A stretch of DNA of 64,000 nt from VBCG01 sp044226535 (GTDB taxonomy: Bacteria; Pseudomonadota; Gammaproteobacteria; Burkholderiales; Casimicrobiaceae), in NCBI GenBank assembly GCA_044226535.1, contig JBGAGT010000006.1:62001-126000 (forward strand), read 5' to 3'. How positions within the stretch are numbered: position 1 is the stretch's first letter; each line of letters opens with the position of its first letter. Shown piece after piece: positions 8,151 through 16,080 of this stretch. Both the position numbers and the translations under genes were made by a program. The notes below the pieces were generated by a model. That model was given only the letters and a program-made list of their open reading frames with translations, did not search any database and had not been told where the DNA came from.

Positions 8151-8332
8151 CCCGCCCTCCTGTCGTCATCCGTCCGACGCATCAATCGGCCTTGCGCCGA
8201 TGAATCGCACGCCTCGGCCTGCGTAAAGTGGGGTCCATGGTGCTGCATGACACAACGCGGCGCCACGTTACACGGCGTCGCACGGTTGGCATCCGAGGCG
8301 GCGACTCCATTCACGATCGCAAGGAGCACGAC

Positions 8333-8596
8333 ATGAACTGGGACCGCATCGAAGGCAACTGGAAGCAGCTCAAGGGCAAGGCCCGCGAACAATGGGGCAA
8401 GCTCACCGACGATCAGCTCGACGTCATCGCCGGCAAGCGCGACCAGCTCATCGGCAAGGTGCAGGAAGCCTACGGCGTGGGCAAGGACGAGGCCGAGCGC
8501 CAGGTCAACGCCTTCGCGGACGAGTACGACACGCTGCCGGAGGACCCGGTGCTGACGAGCTCGGCCGCGGCCCGCGACGCGCGCGCCAAGCTCTGA
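8333..8596 (+). CDS. CsbD-family stress-response protein
   Basis: An 87-residue protein with the characteristic CsbD opening MNWDRIEGNWKQLKGKAREQ and the helical repeats KLTDDQLDVIAGKRDQLIGKVQ. CsbD proteins are general-stress or osmotic-stress induced and of unknown biochemical function. A GCAAGGAGCACGAC site precedes the ATG. A strong intrinsic terminator follows at 8681-8713, so it appears monocistronic. Confidence 0.9.
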   Translation: MNWDRIEGNWKQLKGKAREQWGKLTDDQLDVIAGKRDQLIGKVQEAYGVGKDEAERQVNAFADEYDTLPEDPVLTSSAAARDARAKL

Positions 8597-8680
8597 CACG
8601 CAGGCGGGACACGAAAGCCTGGACTGACCTCTCTCCCCTGGCCTTCCCCGGGCCAATCCTGCTCCCCGCAGGAAACGTTG

Positions 8681-8713
8681 CGGCGAATCCCCCCGGATTC
8701 GCCGCCTTTTTTT
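8681..8713 (+). terminator. Rho-independent terminator after csbD-like gene
   Basis: A 10-bp perfect stem CGGCGAATCC / GGATTCGCCG with a CCCC loop, followed by CC and seven T residues (8707-8713). Confidence 0.9.
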
Positions 8714-8738
8714 ATGATGGCGTCACGCGGAGGAACGC

Positions 8739-8915
8739 ATGGACCACCCGACCCTGACCTTCCTGATCCTCGCCGCGGTGGTGCTGATCATCGCCGGCAT
8801 CGTCGTACGCGCCATGCTGTCGAGCACCAACCCGCCGCAATGGCTGGCCTTCCTCGACCGCCGCCGCGCCGAAGGGCGCGACACGCGGTGGAAGGAGTGG
8901 AAGGACGAGGACTAG
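8739..8915 (+). CDS. Small single-span membrane protein, 58 aa
   Basis: The ATG at 8739 is preceded by a strong GGAGGAACGC site. The product starts MDHPTLTFLILAAVVLIIAG with one transmembrane helix (about residues 5-27) and a charged cytoplasmic-type tail rich in Arg, Glu and Trp (WLAFLDRRRAEGRDTRWKEW). The family is not recognised. Its stop codon abuts the convergent DUF883 gene (stop at 8916) with no gap. Confidence 0.7.
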   Translation: MDHPTLTFLILAAVVLIIAGIVVRAMLSSTNPPQWLAFLDRRRAEGRDTRWKEWKDED

Positions 8916-9287
8916 CTAGTCGCGGCGCGACAGGGCGATGCCCACCAGCGCGCCGATCGCGGCGGCGATGCTCGCCGCCTGCCAGGGATTCTCGCGCACG
9001 TAGCGGTCGGCGCTGACGCGCATGCGCTCGGCCCGCAGCGCGGCGTCGTCGGCGAGCGTCTCGTAGCGGCGGCGCAGCGACACCAGCGTGCGGTCGAGCT
9101 CGTCGCGCGCCAGCAGGTACGCCTCGCCGGACAGCGAGCGCGCACGCTCGAACAGGACCTCGGCGTCGCCGAGCAGCCGGCGGCATTCGGCGACCAGCTC
9201 GCGCCGCGCGTCGTCGCGGTTCTGCGCGGCGACGTCGTCGGTGAGCGTGGCGGGGACGCTGGGCGTCGCGGTGTGCAATTGGGCCAT
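8916..9287 (-). CDS. DUF883 (ElaB/YqjD-like) membrane protein
   Basis: The start at 9287 (MAQLHTATPSVPATLTDDVA) follows AAAGGAACCCGCC. The 123-residue protein is a long amphipathic helix (about 25-95, rich in Glu/Arg/Leu) ending in the typical DUF883 anchor RENPWQAASIAAAIGALVGIAL plus RRD. E. coli members (ElaB, YqjD) are C-tail-anchored inner-membrane proteins that associate with ribosomes in stationary phase. A longer open frame upstream is not needed and has no family support. Confidence 0.85.
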   Translation of the reverse strand: MAQLHTATPSVPATLTDDVAAQNRDDARRELVAECRRLLGDAEVLFERARSLSGEAYLLARDELDRTLVSLRRRYETLADDAALRAERMRVSADRYVRENPWQAASIAAAIGALVGIALSRRD

Positions 9288-9540
9288 GGCGGGTTCCTTT
9301 CCGGGTTCGGGCGCGCTCCCGCGCGCCCTCGCAATCGTTTCGCAGGTGAGGTTCGACCACCGGATCGTGTCACGAATTCCCCGCCGACCCTTGCCGAATG
9401 CGACAACCGGCTGCGCAGGCCGCGTCGAATATTCGACGGGGGACGTGGGAATGCGCCGACGGCGAATCGTCCGCACGGCCGATGGCGGGCCCGCGCGCGC
9501 GGGGCGCAGCATCGCCTCGTCCACCTTCGGAGGGTACGAC

Positions 9541-9777
9541 ATGCCTCATCTGTTCGATCCACCCGCGCTTGCCGACGAGTCGGCCTACGCCGCCGCCCTG
9601 GACGAGCTCGAGGACCTCATGCTGTCCGATCCCGACACCCCGGCCGGCCGTCGCTTCGACGAGCTGGTCGAGCTGATCGAGGACTACGAGGCGCGCAACT
9701 GGCCCGCCGAGCTTCCCGCGCGACGCGTCGGCGAGGCGCCGGTGCGCTACGCGGTGCTGGGCGCGCTGCGGTTCTAG
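9541..9777 (+). CDS. HigA-like antitoxin N-terminal domain without HTH
   Basis: A 78-residue protein with a good GGAGGGTACGAC site. The stretch DESAYAAALDELEDLMLSDP...GRRFDELVELIEDYEARNWP matches the N-terminal segment of HigA-type antitoxins (EADYxAALxEIExLxDAxPGTPExDRLxxLxxLxEAYExxHYP). In HigA a helix-turn-helix follows; here the protein ends after LPARRVGEAPVRYAVLGALRF. There is no adjacent toxin gene. It may be a decayed antitoxin or an adapted domain. Confidence 0.6.
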   Translation: MPHLFDPPALADESAYAAALDELEDLMLSDPDTPAGRRFDELVELIEDYEARNWPAELPARRVGEAPVRYAVLGALRF

Positions 9778-9829
9778 GGGCGCATCGCTCGAGAGGAGCG
9801 TCAGGGGCGCATCGCTCGAGAGGAGCGTC
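9776..9829. repeat. Two tandem 27-bp units after the HigA-like gene
   Basis: Identical units 9776-9802 and 9803-9829 contain CATCGCTCGAGAGGAGCG; each unit is itself partly palindromic around CGCTCGAGAGGAGCG. The first begins within the stop codon of the preceding gene. Confidence 0.85.
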
Positions 9830-9848
9830 GCTCCCGCAGCGCAGCGTT

Positions 9849-11135
9849 CTAGCGGTGCCGCTGGGGCAGCGTCGCGCAGGCGTCGGCGAGCGCGCAGGCG
9901 ACCACCTTGGTCGCCTTGCGAAGGTCGTCGATGACGAGGTTCTCGTCCGCGCGCTTGGCGTTCGACTCGAGCAGCGTGCGCGGCCCGGCGCCGTAGAGCA
10001 CCGTGGGAATGCCGTGCGCGCCGTAGTGGCGCGCATCGGTGTAAAGCGGCGTGCCCGTGGCGGGCACCTCCTCGCCGAAGACGCGCGTGGCATGGCCGCA
10101 GAGCAGCGCCGCCAGCGCCTCGTGGCCCGGCAGCGGCGCCAGCGGCTCCGCGCGCAGCAGGCGCTTCACCACCAGCGTGATGCCCGGCAGCCCGATCGCC
10201 GCGTGCTCCAGCAGCGCGCGCAACTCGGCCTCGGCATCGCGCGTCGACTCCTCGGGGATCACGCGGCGGTCGAGGCGGAAGCTCACGTGGTCGGGCACCA
10301 CGTTGGTGTTGATTCCCCCGGCGATGGTGCCGACGTTGAGCGTCGGTGAATCGATGCCCGCGACCCGCGAATGCCGCGCGGCGAGCACGGCGCGGTGCGC
10401 GTACAGGGCGTCGATCAGGGACACCGCGGCGGCCAGCGCGTCGACGCCGCTCGAAGGCATCGCGGCGTGGGCGGCGACACCGTGCACGCCCACCTCGAGC
10501 TGGACGCAGCCGTTGTGCGCCACGCCCACCGCATAGCCGAAGCCCGGGCAGATGGCGTAGTCGGGCCGGACGCTGCCGTCCGCGAGCAGGCGCGCGGGCC
10601 CGCAGGCGCCGCCGAGCTCCTCGTCGTAGGTGATGTGCAGCTCGACCGTGCCGCGCGAGGGCCGCGCCGCTGCGGTGAGCGCGCGCAGTGCGTAGGCGAA
10701 GGTCGCGAAGTCCGACTTGGAAACCGCGGCGCCGCGGCCGTAGATGCGCCCGTCGACGATCGCGCCCGCGTAAGGCGGGTGGCTCCAGCCCGCGCCCGGG
10801 GGCACGACGTCGCCGTGCACGTTGAGCGCGATCACCGGGCCCTCGCCGAAGCGGCGCCTTGCCACCAGGTTGGTGGCCGAGCGCAGCCCGTGCGCGCGGC
10901 AATCCTCGTCGGGCACCGCATGCCGTTCGACGGCGAAGCCCATCTGCTCGAGCAGCAGCGCGGCGCGCGCCGCGTGCGCGGCATTGTCGCCGGGCGGCGT
11001 GTCGGTGGGCACGCGCAGCATCTCGCGCAGGAAGGCGATCGACTCGTCGAGGTGGTCGTCGATCCAGTCACCCATGCGCTCGTACGCGGTGAGCGCGCGC
11101 GCCGGTGGGGACGAGGGCTGCAGCATGCGCGTCAT
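9849..11135 (-). CDS. M20-family amidohydrolase (ArgE/DapE-like)
   Basis: A 428-residue zinc peptidase/deacylase. Metal ligands are seen in LNVHGDVVPPG (His-x-Asp), ITYDEELGG (Glu-Glu) and the C-terminal DARHYGAHGIPT; the dimerisation domain begins around GCVQLEVGVHGVAAHA. The family hydrolyses N-acyl amino acids or dipeptides; the substrate is unknown. The ATG at 11135 overlaps the stop of the upstream carbamoylase-like gene (ATGA), which supports this start over the GTG at 11150 and implies coupling. Both enzymes probably act on related N-acyl or N-carbamoyl compounds. Confidence 0.85.
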   Translation of the reverse strand: MTRMLQPSSPPARALTAYERMGDWIDDHLDESIAFLREMLRVPTDTPPGDNAAHAARAALLLEQMGFAVERHAVPDEDCRAHGLRSATNLVARRRFGEGPVIALNVHGDVVPPGAGWSHPPYAGAIVDGRIYGRGAAVSKSDFATFAYALRALTAAARPSRGTVELHITYDEELGGACGPARLLADGSVRPDYAICPGFGYAVGVAHNGCVQLEVGVHGVAAHAAMPSSGVDALAAAVSLIDALYAHRAVLAARHSRVAGIDSPTLNVGTIAGGINTNVVPDHVSFRLDRRVIPEESTRDAEAELRALLEHAAIGLPGITLVVKRLLRAEPLAPLPGHEALAALLCGHATRVFGEEVPATGTPLYTDARHYGAHGIPTVLYGAGPRTLLESNAKRADENLVIDDLRKATKVVACALADACATLPQRHR

Positions 11136-12580
11136 GATGGCGCGCGCCACCAGTCATCCCCGCGCCACCTGCCATCCCCGCGCGACCTGTCATCCCCGCG
11201 CGACCTGTCATCCCCGCGCGACCTGTCATCCCCGCGCGACCTGTCATCCCCGCGCAAGCGGGGATCCCCGACTCCGGGAAGCGCGGCAAGGCGGCGCAGG
11301 AAATCGACCAGCGTGCGCGTCGCGACCTCGACGTCGGCAGCCTCGACGGTCTCGTCGGGGTGGTGGCTGATGCCGCCGGCGCCGCAACGCACGAACAGCA
11401 TGCCCGTGGGCGCGAGCCGCGCCATTTCCATCGCATCGTGCCCTGCGCCGCTCGGCAGGTAACGCGGCGCGATGCCCTGTGCGGCGACGCTCTCGGCGAG
11501 GAGCGCCCGGATGCCCGCGTCGCAGGGCGCTGCCGACAGCTCGAACAGCGGCGCCCAGCCGCGCGCGACGCCGCGCCGCGCGGCGATGTCCGCCGTGAGG
11601 GCGTCGATCGCCGCGACGCCGGCCTCGCGCGTCGCGTCGTCGCCCGCGCGCAAATCCAGGGTGAACGCGACCTCGCCGGGGATCACGTTGATCGCGCCGC
11701 CGCCCACGACCTCGAGCTTGCCGACGGTGGCGACCAGCGCGCCCCCGCTGCGGCGTGCGTGCGCCTCGATGGCCAGCACCATCTCCGCGGCCGCGGCGAG
11801 CGCGTCGTGGCGCACGCCCATGGGCACGGTGCCGGCGTGGCCCGCGAGCCCCGTCACGCGCAAGCCCACGCGCGTGGCACCGGCGATCGACGTGACCACG
11901 CCCAGCGCGAGGCCCTCGTCGAGCAGCACGGGCCCCTGCTCGATGTGCAGCTCGACGAAGGCGAGGACCTCGTCGCGGCGCCGCGCCAGCGACGCGATCG
12001 CGGCCGGGTCGCCACCGAAGGCGACGATCGCCTCGCGCAGCGACACACCCTCGCCGTCGCGCCGCTCGAGCCAGGCCGTGTCGAAGCGGCCCGCGAGGGC
12101 GCGGCTGCCGATCATCGAGAAGCCGAATCGCACGCCCTCCTCGTCGCCGAACGCGACGACCTCGATGGCGAAGGGAAGGCGCCCGTGGCCGGAAGGCGAC
12201 GCCTGACGGCCGGAGGCCGGCCGGCCGTCGCCGTCGGACAGCTCGCGCACGGCCTCGATCGCGCAGAGGATGCCGAGGATGCCGTCGTAGCGGCCCGCGT
12301 TCACCACGCTGTCCATGTGCGAGCCGGTGATCAGCACCGGCGCGCCGGGCGAGGCCGCCTCGTAGCGCCCGACCACGTTGCCCAACGCGTCCAGCGAGGC
12401 CTGCATGCCGGCGTCGCGCATCCAGCCGGCGATCAGCATGGCGGCCTCGCGGTGCTGCGGGGTGAGGTAGCGGCGCGTCAGCACGCCGTCGCCTTCGCTG
12501 CAAGCGGCGAGCGCCTCGCATTGCGCGAGGATGCGTTCACCGCTCGATGACGCGATACCGGCCATGGCGCCGCCGCTCAT
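11132..12580 (-). CDS. M20 hydantoinase/carbamoylase-family amidohydrolase with repeat-encoded C-terminus
   Basis: It matches the allantoate amidohydrolase/N-carbamoyl-L-amino-acid hydrolase family: TGSHMDSVVNAGRYDG, AFGDEEGVRF, ELHIEQGPVLLDEG, GLAGHAGTVPMGVRHDAL and PSGAGHDAMEM. It would release ammonia/CO2 from a carbamoyl or ureido substrate. Two oddities stand out. A Gly/Arg/Ser insertion after REL (about residues 115-135) is coded by a palindromic stretch (12185-12235). The C-terminus after LRRLAALPG is coded by 18-bp repeats, giving an (RGDDRS)n tail of about 30 residues, and the frame ends in an ATGA overlap with the next gene. Confidence 0.85.
   Translation of the reverse strand: MSGGAMAGIASSSGERILAQCEALAACSEGDGVLTRRYLTPQHREAAMLIAGWMRDAGMQASLDALGNVVGRYEAASPGAPVLITGSHMDSVVNAGRYDGILGILCAIEAVRELSDGDGRPASGRQASPSGHGRLPFAIEVVAFGDEEGVRFGFSMIGSRALAGRFDTAWLERRDGEGVSLREAIVAFGGDPAAIASLARRRDEVLAFVELHIEQGPVLLDEGLALGVVTSIAGATRVGLRVTGLAGHAGTVPMGVRHDALAAAAEMVLAIEAHARRSGGALVATVGKLEVVGGGAINVIPGEVAFTLDLRAGDDATREAGVAAIDALTADIAARRGVARGWAPLFELSAAPCDAGIRALLAESVAAQGIAPRYLPSGAGHDAMEMARLAPTGMLFVRCGAGGISHHPDETVEAADVEVATRTLVDFLRRLAALPGVGDPRLRGDDRSRGDDRSRGDDRSRGDDRSRGDGRWRGDDWWRAPS
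11150..11265. repeat. 18-bp tandem repeat (about 5-6 units) derived from a dRS3-like half-site
   Basis: The unit GTCATCCCCGCGCGACCT is repeated head to tail; the outer units are slightly diverged, and the series ends in a complete CCCCGCGCAAGCGGGG hairpin. The array lies inside the coding frame of the minus-strand carbamoylase-like gene. Confidence 0.9.
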
Positions 12581-12658
12581 CGCCGAGGCTCGCGCGGCGC
12601 GGGCCGCGCAGCGTGCGCGGGAAGGGCCGTCGTCGTGGAGGCGACGGCGCGGACCACG

Positions 12659-13345
12659 CTAGTGGAGGCGCTCGCGCGCCTTGCGCACGCTCGCCGAGAG
12701 CACGCGGCGGTTGCCCGCACCGCGCGTCTCGCTGCTGCGGCGACGCTCCTGCCAGTAGCGATAGACCAGCACGCTCGCCACCGGCAGCTCGTCGACCAGC
12801 GACGCGCGGCGCTCCTTGTCGTCGACCCACTCGGCGAACTCGGGGTCGTGCTCGCCGAAGGCCAGCGCCTCGACGGGGAACATCCAGTCACGCGCGTCCT
12901 GCGCGTCGTACAGCGGCTGCCAGTCGTCCTCGCGGAGCTTCACGCCGGCGACGTAGCCTTCGCACCATGCGGCGGCCTCGGCCGGCGCCTTTTCCTTCTG
13001 CGCGTGGTCGTCGGCGTAATAGAGCAGCGGGCGGAAGCGCGTCGGCGACTCGGCCAGCGTGCGCTGGATGCCGACCATGTGCCGCAGCACCAGCGCCATG
13101 ATGCGCTGCGCCTGCTCGTTGGAGGTGTACGCGGGCGAGGCGCTCTTGCCGCCTTCGCTCCACACGCCCGGCAGCCACTCGGAAGGCTGGACCTCGTCGG
13201 GCCCGCTGACGATGGCGGTGAGGTAGCCATCGAGCATCTCGAGGTCCATGCAGTCCTGCGGCACCGAATCGGAGGCGAGGAAAGCCTCGAGCTCGTCGAG
13301 CTCGATATCGGACAGCGGTTCGTCGAGGGTGCGGGGGTCGGCCAT
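12659..13345 (-). CDS. UPF0149 (YgfB/YecA) family protein
   Basis: A 228-residue cytoplasmic protein starting MADPRTLDEPLSDIELDELEAFLAS. It carries the UPF0149 pattern: an LSDxELxxLxxFL opening, a DLEMLDGYLTAIVSGP segment and WCEGYVAGVKL (residues about 125-140). Family members are all-helical and of unclear function. Unlike the second UPF0149 relative at 25185-25877, it has no C-terminal SEC-C zinc motif; its tail is Arg/Ser-rich. Confidence 0.85.
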   Translation of the reverse strand: MADPRTLDEPLSDIELDELEAFLASDSVPQDCMDLEMLDGYLTAIVSGPDEVQPSEWLPGVWSEGGKSASPAYTSNEQAQRIMALVLRHMVGIQRTLAESPTRFRPLLYYADDHAQKEKAPAEAAAWCEGYVAGVKLREDDWQPLYDAQDARDWMFPVEALAFGEHDPEFAEWVDDKERRASLVDELPVASVLVYRYWQERRRSSETRGAGNRRVLSASVRKARERLH

Positions 13346-13383
13346 GGAGACGCCTGGCAATGCCGGAGAAGCTGGATTACGGA

Positions 13384-14796
13384 TTATCGCAGACTGCCGG
13401 GTGCGAGCTCCGAGGCCGCAACACCTTCGGCCTCGAGGCGTTTCGCGACGCGGAAGGCGAGGTCCTCGCGCCACGGCGGCGCGATCACCTGCACGCCCAT
13501 CGGCAGCGCGCAGGAGCGGTGCGCACGCGCGATCGGCGCGGCGACCACCGGCAGGCCGGCGAAGGCCAGCGCGTGGGTGAGGAGGCCCAAGTGCGTGCGC
13601 GGCGGGAACGCCTGGCCGTGCATCTCGAACGAGCTCGCGCCGATGGGCGTCGCGGGCACCGGCGTGGCGGGCGCGAGCAGCACGTCGACGCGCCCGAACA
13701 GCGCGTGCGCCTGCGCGCGGAACCAGGCGCGGAAGCGTTGCGCGTCCTGGTACCACGAGGCGGGGACCATGCTGCCGGCGAAGAAGCGGTCGCGCGTGGC
13801 GAAATCGAAATCCGCGGCGCGCAGGCGCAGGTCGGACAGGTGCAGCGCGGCACCCTCGGACGCGGTGATGATGAAGCCCGCCGCGCGCGCGCGCCCGACC
13901 TCGGGGAGCGTTTCCTCGCGCGTTGCGCCGAGCGCGCGTGCCGCGGCTGCGAGCGCGGCGCGCGCATCGTCGCCCGCGTGGTCGTGGAAATACCCGCCCA
14001 GCGTGGCGAGGCGGATGCCGTCGATGCCCGCATCGAGCTCGCGCGACACGGGCTCGGCCGCGCGCTGCGCGCAGGCCGTGTCGCGCTCGTCGGGGCCCTG
14101 CACGGCGTCGTAGGCGAGGGCGAGGTCGGCCAGCGAGCGCGCCATCGGGCCGACGTGGTCGAGGCTTTGCGAGAAGAGGTAAGCGCCGGCGCGCGACAGC
14201 CGGCCGTAGGTCGGCTTGAGCCCCCAGGTGCCGCAGAGCGCGGCGGGCACGCGGATCGATCCGTTGGTGTCGGAGCCGAGCGCCAGCGGGACGAGCCCCG
14301 CGGCCAGCGACGCCGCCGAGCCACCCGAGGAGCCGCCCGCCACGCGCGACACGTCGTGCGGGTTGCGCACCGCGCCATAGTGCGCGTTCTCGCTGACGAA
14401 GCCGTAGGCGTACTCCTCCATGTTGAGCGAGCCGACCAGCACGGCGCCCGCGCCGGCGAGCCGCGCCACCAGCGTCGCATCGCGCGCGGCCGGCGGGCGC
14501 GAAGCCTCGATCTTCGCGCCGGCCAACGTGGTGAGGCCCTCGACGTCGAAAAGGTTCTTGGCGGCGAAAGGCACGCCCGCCAGCGGCGGCAATGCCTCGC
14601 CCCGGGCGCGGCGCCGGTCGATCGCGCCGGCCTCGCGCAGCGCACGCTCGCGGGTGACGGCGGTGAAGGCGTTGTAGCGCGCGTCGAGCGCGGCGATGCG
14701 CGCCAGCGCGGCCTCGGCGACCTCGCGCGCGGAAAGGCGGCCCTCGCGCACGCCGGCGGCGATGGTCCCGGCGTCGAGCGCGGCGTAGTCGTTCAC
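13384..14796 (-). CDS. atzE: AtzE-like amidase (amidase-signature family)
   Basis: A 470-residue amidase-signature hydrolase. The Ser-cisSer-Lys triad is visible: Lys80 in PFAAKNLFD, Ser156 in GGSSGGSAA and nucleophile Ser180 in GSDTNGSIRV. Overall similarity and gene pairing with a DUF4089/AtzG subunit mark it as AtzE, the catalytic subunit of 1-carboxybiuret hydrolase in the cyanuric acid pathway; homologues outside triazine degraders are thought to act on related ureido nitrogen compounds. The GTG start overlaps the atzG stop by four bases (GTGA). It is convergent-free and follows heme A synthase 1 on the same strand. Confidence 0.85.
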   Translation of the reverse strand: MNDYAALDAGTIAAGVREGRLSAREVAEAALARIAALDARYNAFTAVTRERALREAGAIDRRRARGEALPPLAGVPFAAKNLFDVEGLTTLAGAKIEASRPPAARDATLVARLAGAGAVLVGSLNMEEYAYGFVSENAHYGAVRNPHDVSRVAGGSSGGSAASLAAGLVPLALGSDTNGSIRVPAALCGTWGLKPTYGRLSRAGAYLFSQSLDHVGPMARSLADLALAYDAVQGPDERDTACAQRAAEPVSRELDAGIDGIRLATLGGYFHDHAGDDARAALAAAARALGATREETLPEVGRARAAGFIITASEGAALHLSDLRLRAADFDFATRDRFFAGSMVPASWYQDAQRFRAWFRAQAHALFGRVDVLLAPATPVPATPIGASSFEMHGQAFPPRTHLGLLTHALAFAGLPVVAAPIARAHRSCALPMGVQVIAPPWREDLAFRVAKRLEAEGVAASELAPGSLR

Positions 14797-14975
14797 GGCT
14801 CGAAGCGGTACGCCGGAAGCGGCGCGCCGGCGAGGTCGAAGCCCGCCAGCAGCGTATGCTGCTCGGCGATGCGCGCGAGGTTGGCGAGCACGCCCTCGCG
14901 GTACGCCGGGTCGACGACGAGGCCGTTGGCCGCCGCCATGGCGTCGAGCAGCGCCTCGAGCTCGTCGCGGGTCAC
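14793..14975 (-). CDS. atzG: AtzG-like small amidase subunit (DUF4089)
   Basis: A 60-residue helical protein, MTRDELEALLDAMAAANGLV...AEQHTLLAGFDL, with the DUF4089 pattern (GLxxxPxxRxGVxANLxRxxxxAxxLxxF). AtzG stabilises AtzE as a heterotetramer, analogous to GatC with GatA. It has a GTG start, lies 4 bp after heme A synthase 1 and overlaps atzE by 4 bp, so both subunits should be made in equal amounts. Confidence 0.85.
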   Translation of the reverse strand: MTRDELEALLDAMAAANGLVVDPAYREGVLANLARIAEQHTLLAGFDLAGAPLPAYRFEP

Positions 14976-14979
14976 CGGC

Positions 14980-16044
14980 TCAGCGCAGCGCGTGCGCGAG
15001 GTTGAGCGCCAGCGCGAAGCTCAGCACCGCGCCGGCCTGGTGCAGCGCGGCCAGCGGCACCGGCACGACCAGCAGAAGGGTGAAGATGCCGAGCGCGATC
15101 TGCACCGCGAGCATCGCGACCAGCAGCACCGCACCGGTGCGCGCACGCGGCGATGCGTGCGGTGCGCGGAGCACGGCGATCGCCAGCAGCACCACGCCGG
15201 CGGCCAGCGTGTAGGCGAGCACGCGATGGTCGAACTGCACGGTGGCCATGTTCCAGAAGAAATTGCGCCACGCGGGCTCGATCATCAGGATCTCGGGCGG
15301 CACGAAATGCCCGTTCATCGACGGGAAGGTGTTGTAGGCGAAGCCCGCGCGGATGCCGGCGACCAGGCCCCCGGTGAGGATCATCAGGAACACCAGCGCG
15401 GCGAAGAGGTACGCGCCGCGCTTCAGCGCCGGCGAGGCGGTCGCGCGCGCGGGTCGGATCAGCGACATCGCCGTCCACAGCATGGCGCCGAAGATCAGCA
15501 CCGCGAGCCCGAGGTGCGCGGTGAGCCTGAACTGCGACACGCGCGGGTCGTCGACCAGGCCGCTTTGCACCATGTACCAGCCGAGCGCCCCCTGCAGGCC
15601 ACCCAGCACGAAGATCGCGCCGAGCCAGGGTGCGTAGCCGCGCGGCAGCTGCCGCCGCGCGAGGAACCACAGGAAGGGAACCAGGAACACCACGCCGATG
15701 GCGCGCCCGAGGAGGCGATGGACGTACTCCCACCAGAAGATGCCCTTGAACTCGTCGAGGGACATCGCGTGGTTGACCTGCCTGAACTCGGGCGTGAGCT
15801 TGTACTTGTCGAAGGCCTGCTGCCAGTCCTCGGCCGACAGCGGCGGCAGCGTGCCGACGATGGGCTGCCACTCGGTGATCGAAAGGCCCGAGTGGGTGAG
15901 ACGCGTCACGCCGCCCACCACGACCATGGCGAACACCAGCACGCAGCAGGCGAGCAGCCACGCGGCGACGGCGCGCGGGCGGGCGACCGCGGCGCGACCG
16001 GCGTCGGCCGGGGCAGGAGCGAGTTCCCGGGTAGCGGCTTGCAT
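14980..16044 (-). CDS. ctaA: Heme A synthase (COX15/CtaA), type 2
   Basis: A 354-residue, eight-span membrane protein that oxidises heme O to heme A. Conserved elements: GGVTRLTHSGLSITEWQPI, WWEYVHRLLGR (heme-binding His), LTAHLGLAV, FNMATVQFDHRVLAY (here NMATVQFDHRV) and AALHQAGAV. The long loop with EWQPIVGTLPPL...FKGIFWWEYVHR is typical of the mitochondrial/alpha-type COX15 rather than the Cys-pair type found at 45527-46507. It is the first gene of a probable ctaA-atzG-atzE transcript. Confidence 0.9.
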   Translation of the reverse strand: MQAATRELAPAPADAGRAAVARPRAVAAWLLACCVLVFAMVVVGGVTRLTHSGLSITEWQPIVGTLPPLSAEDWQQAFDKYKLTPEFRQVNHAMSLDEFKGIFWWEYVHRLLGRAIGVVFLVPFLWFLARRQLPRGYAPWLGAIFVLGGLQGALGWYMVQSGLVDDPRVSQFRLTAHLGLAVLIFGAMLWTAMSLIRPARATASPALKRGAYLFAALVFLMILTGGLVAGIRAGFAYNTFPSMNGHFVPPEILMIEPAWRNFFWNMATVQFDHRVLAYTLAAGVVLLAIAVLRAPHASPRARTGAVLLVAMLAVQIALGIFTLLLVVPVPLAALHQAGAVLSFALALNLAHALR

Positions 16045-16080
16045 GGTGCGATTCTACCGTCTGCTCTCGCGACCGCGGCT

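Noticed and set aside
11150..11265. CRISPR array
   Set aside because: The units are contiguous 18-bp repeats without spacers, and no cas genes are present.
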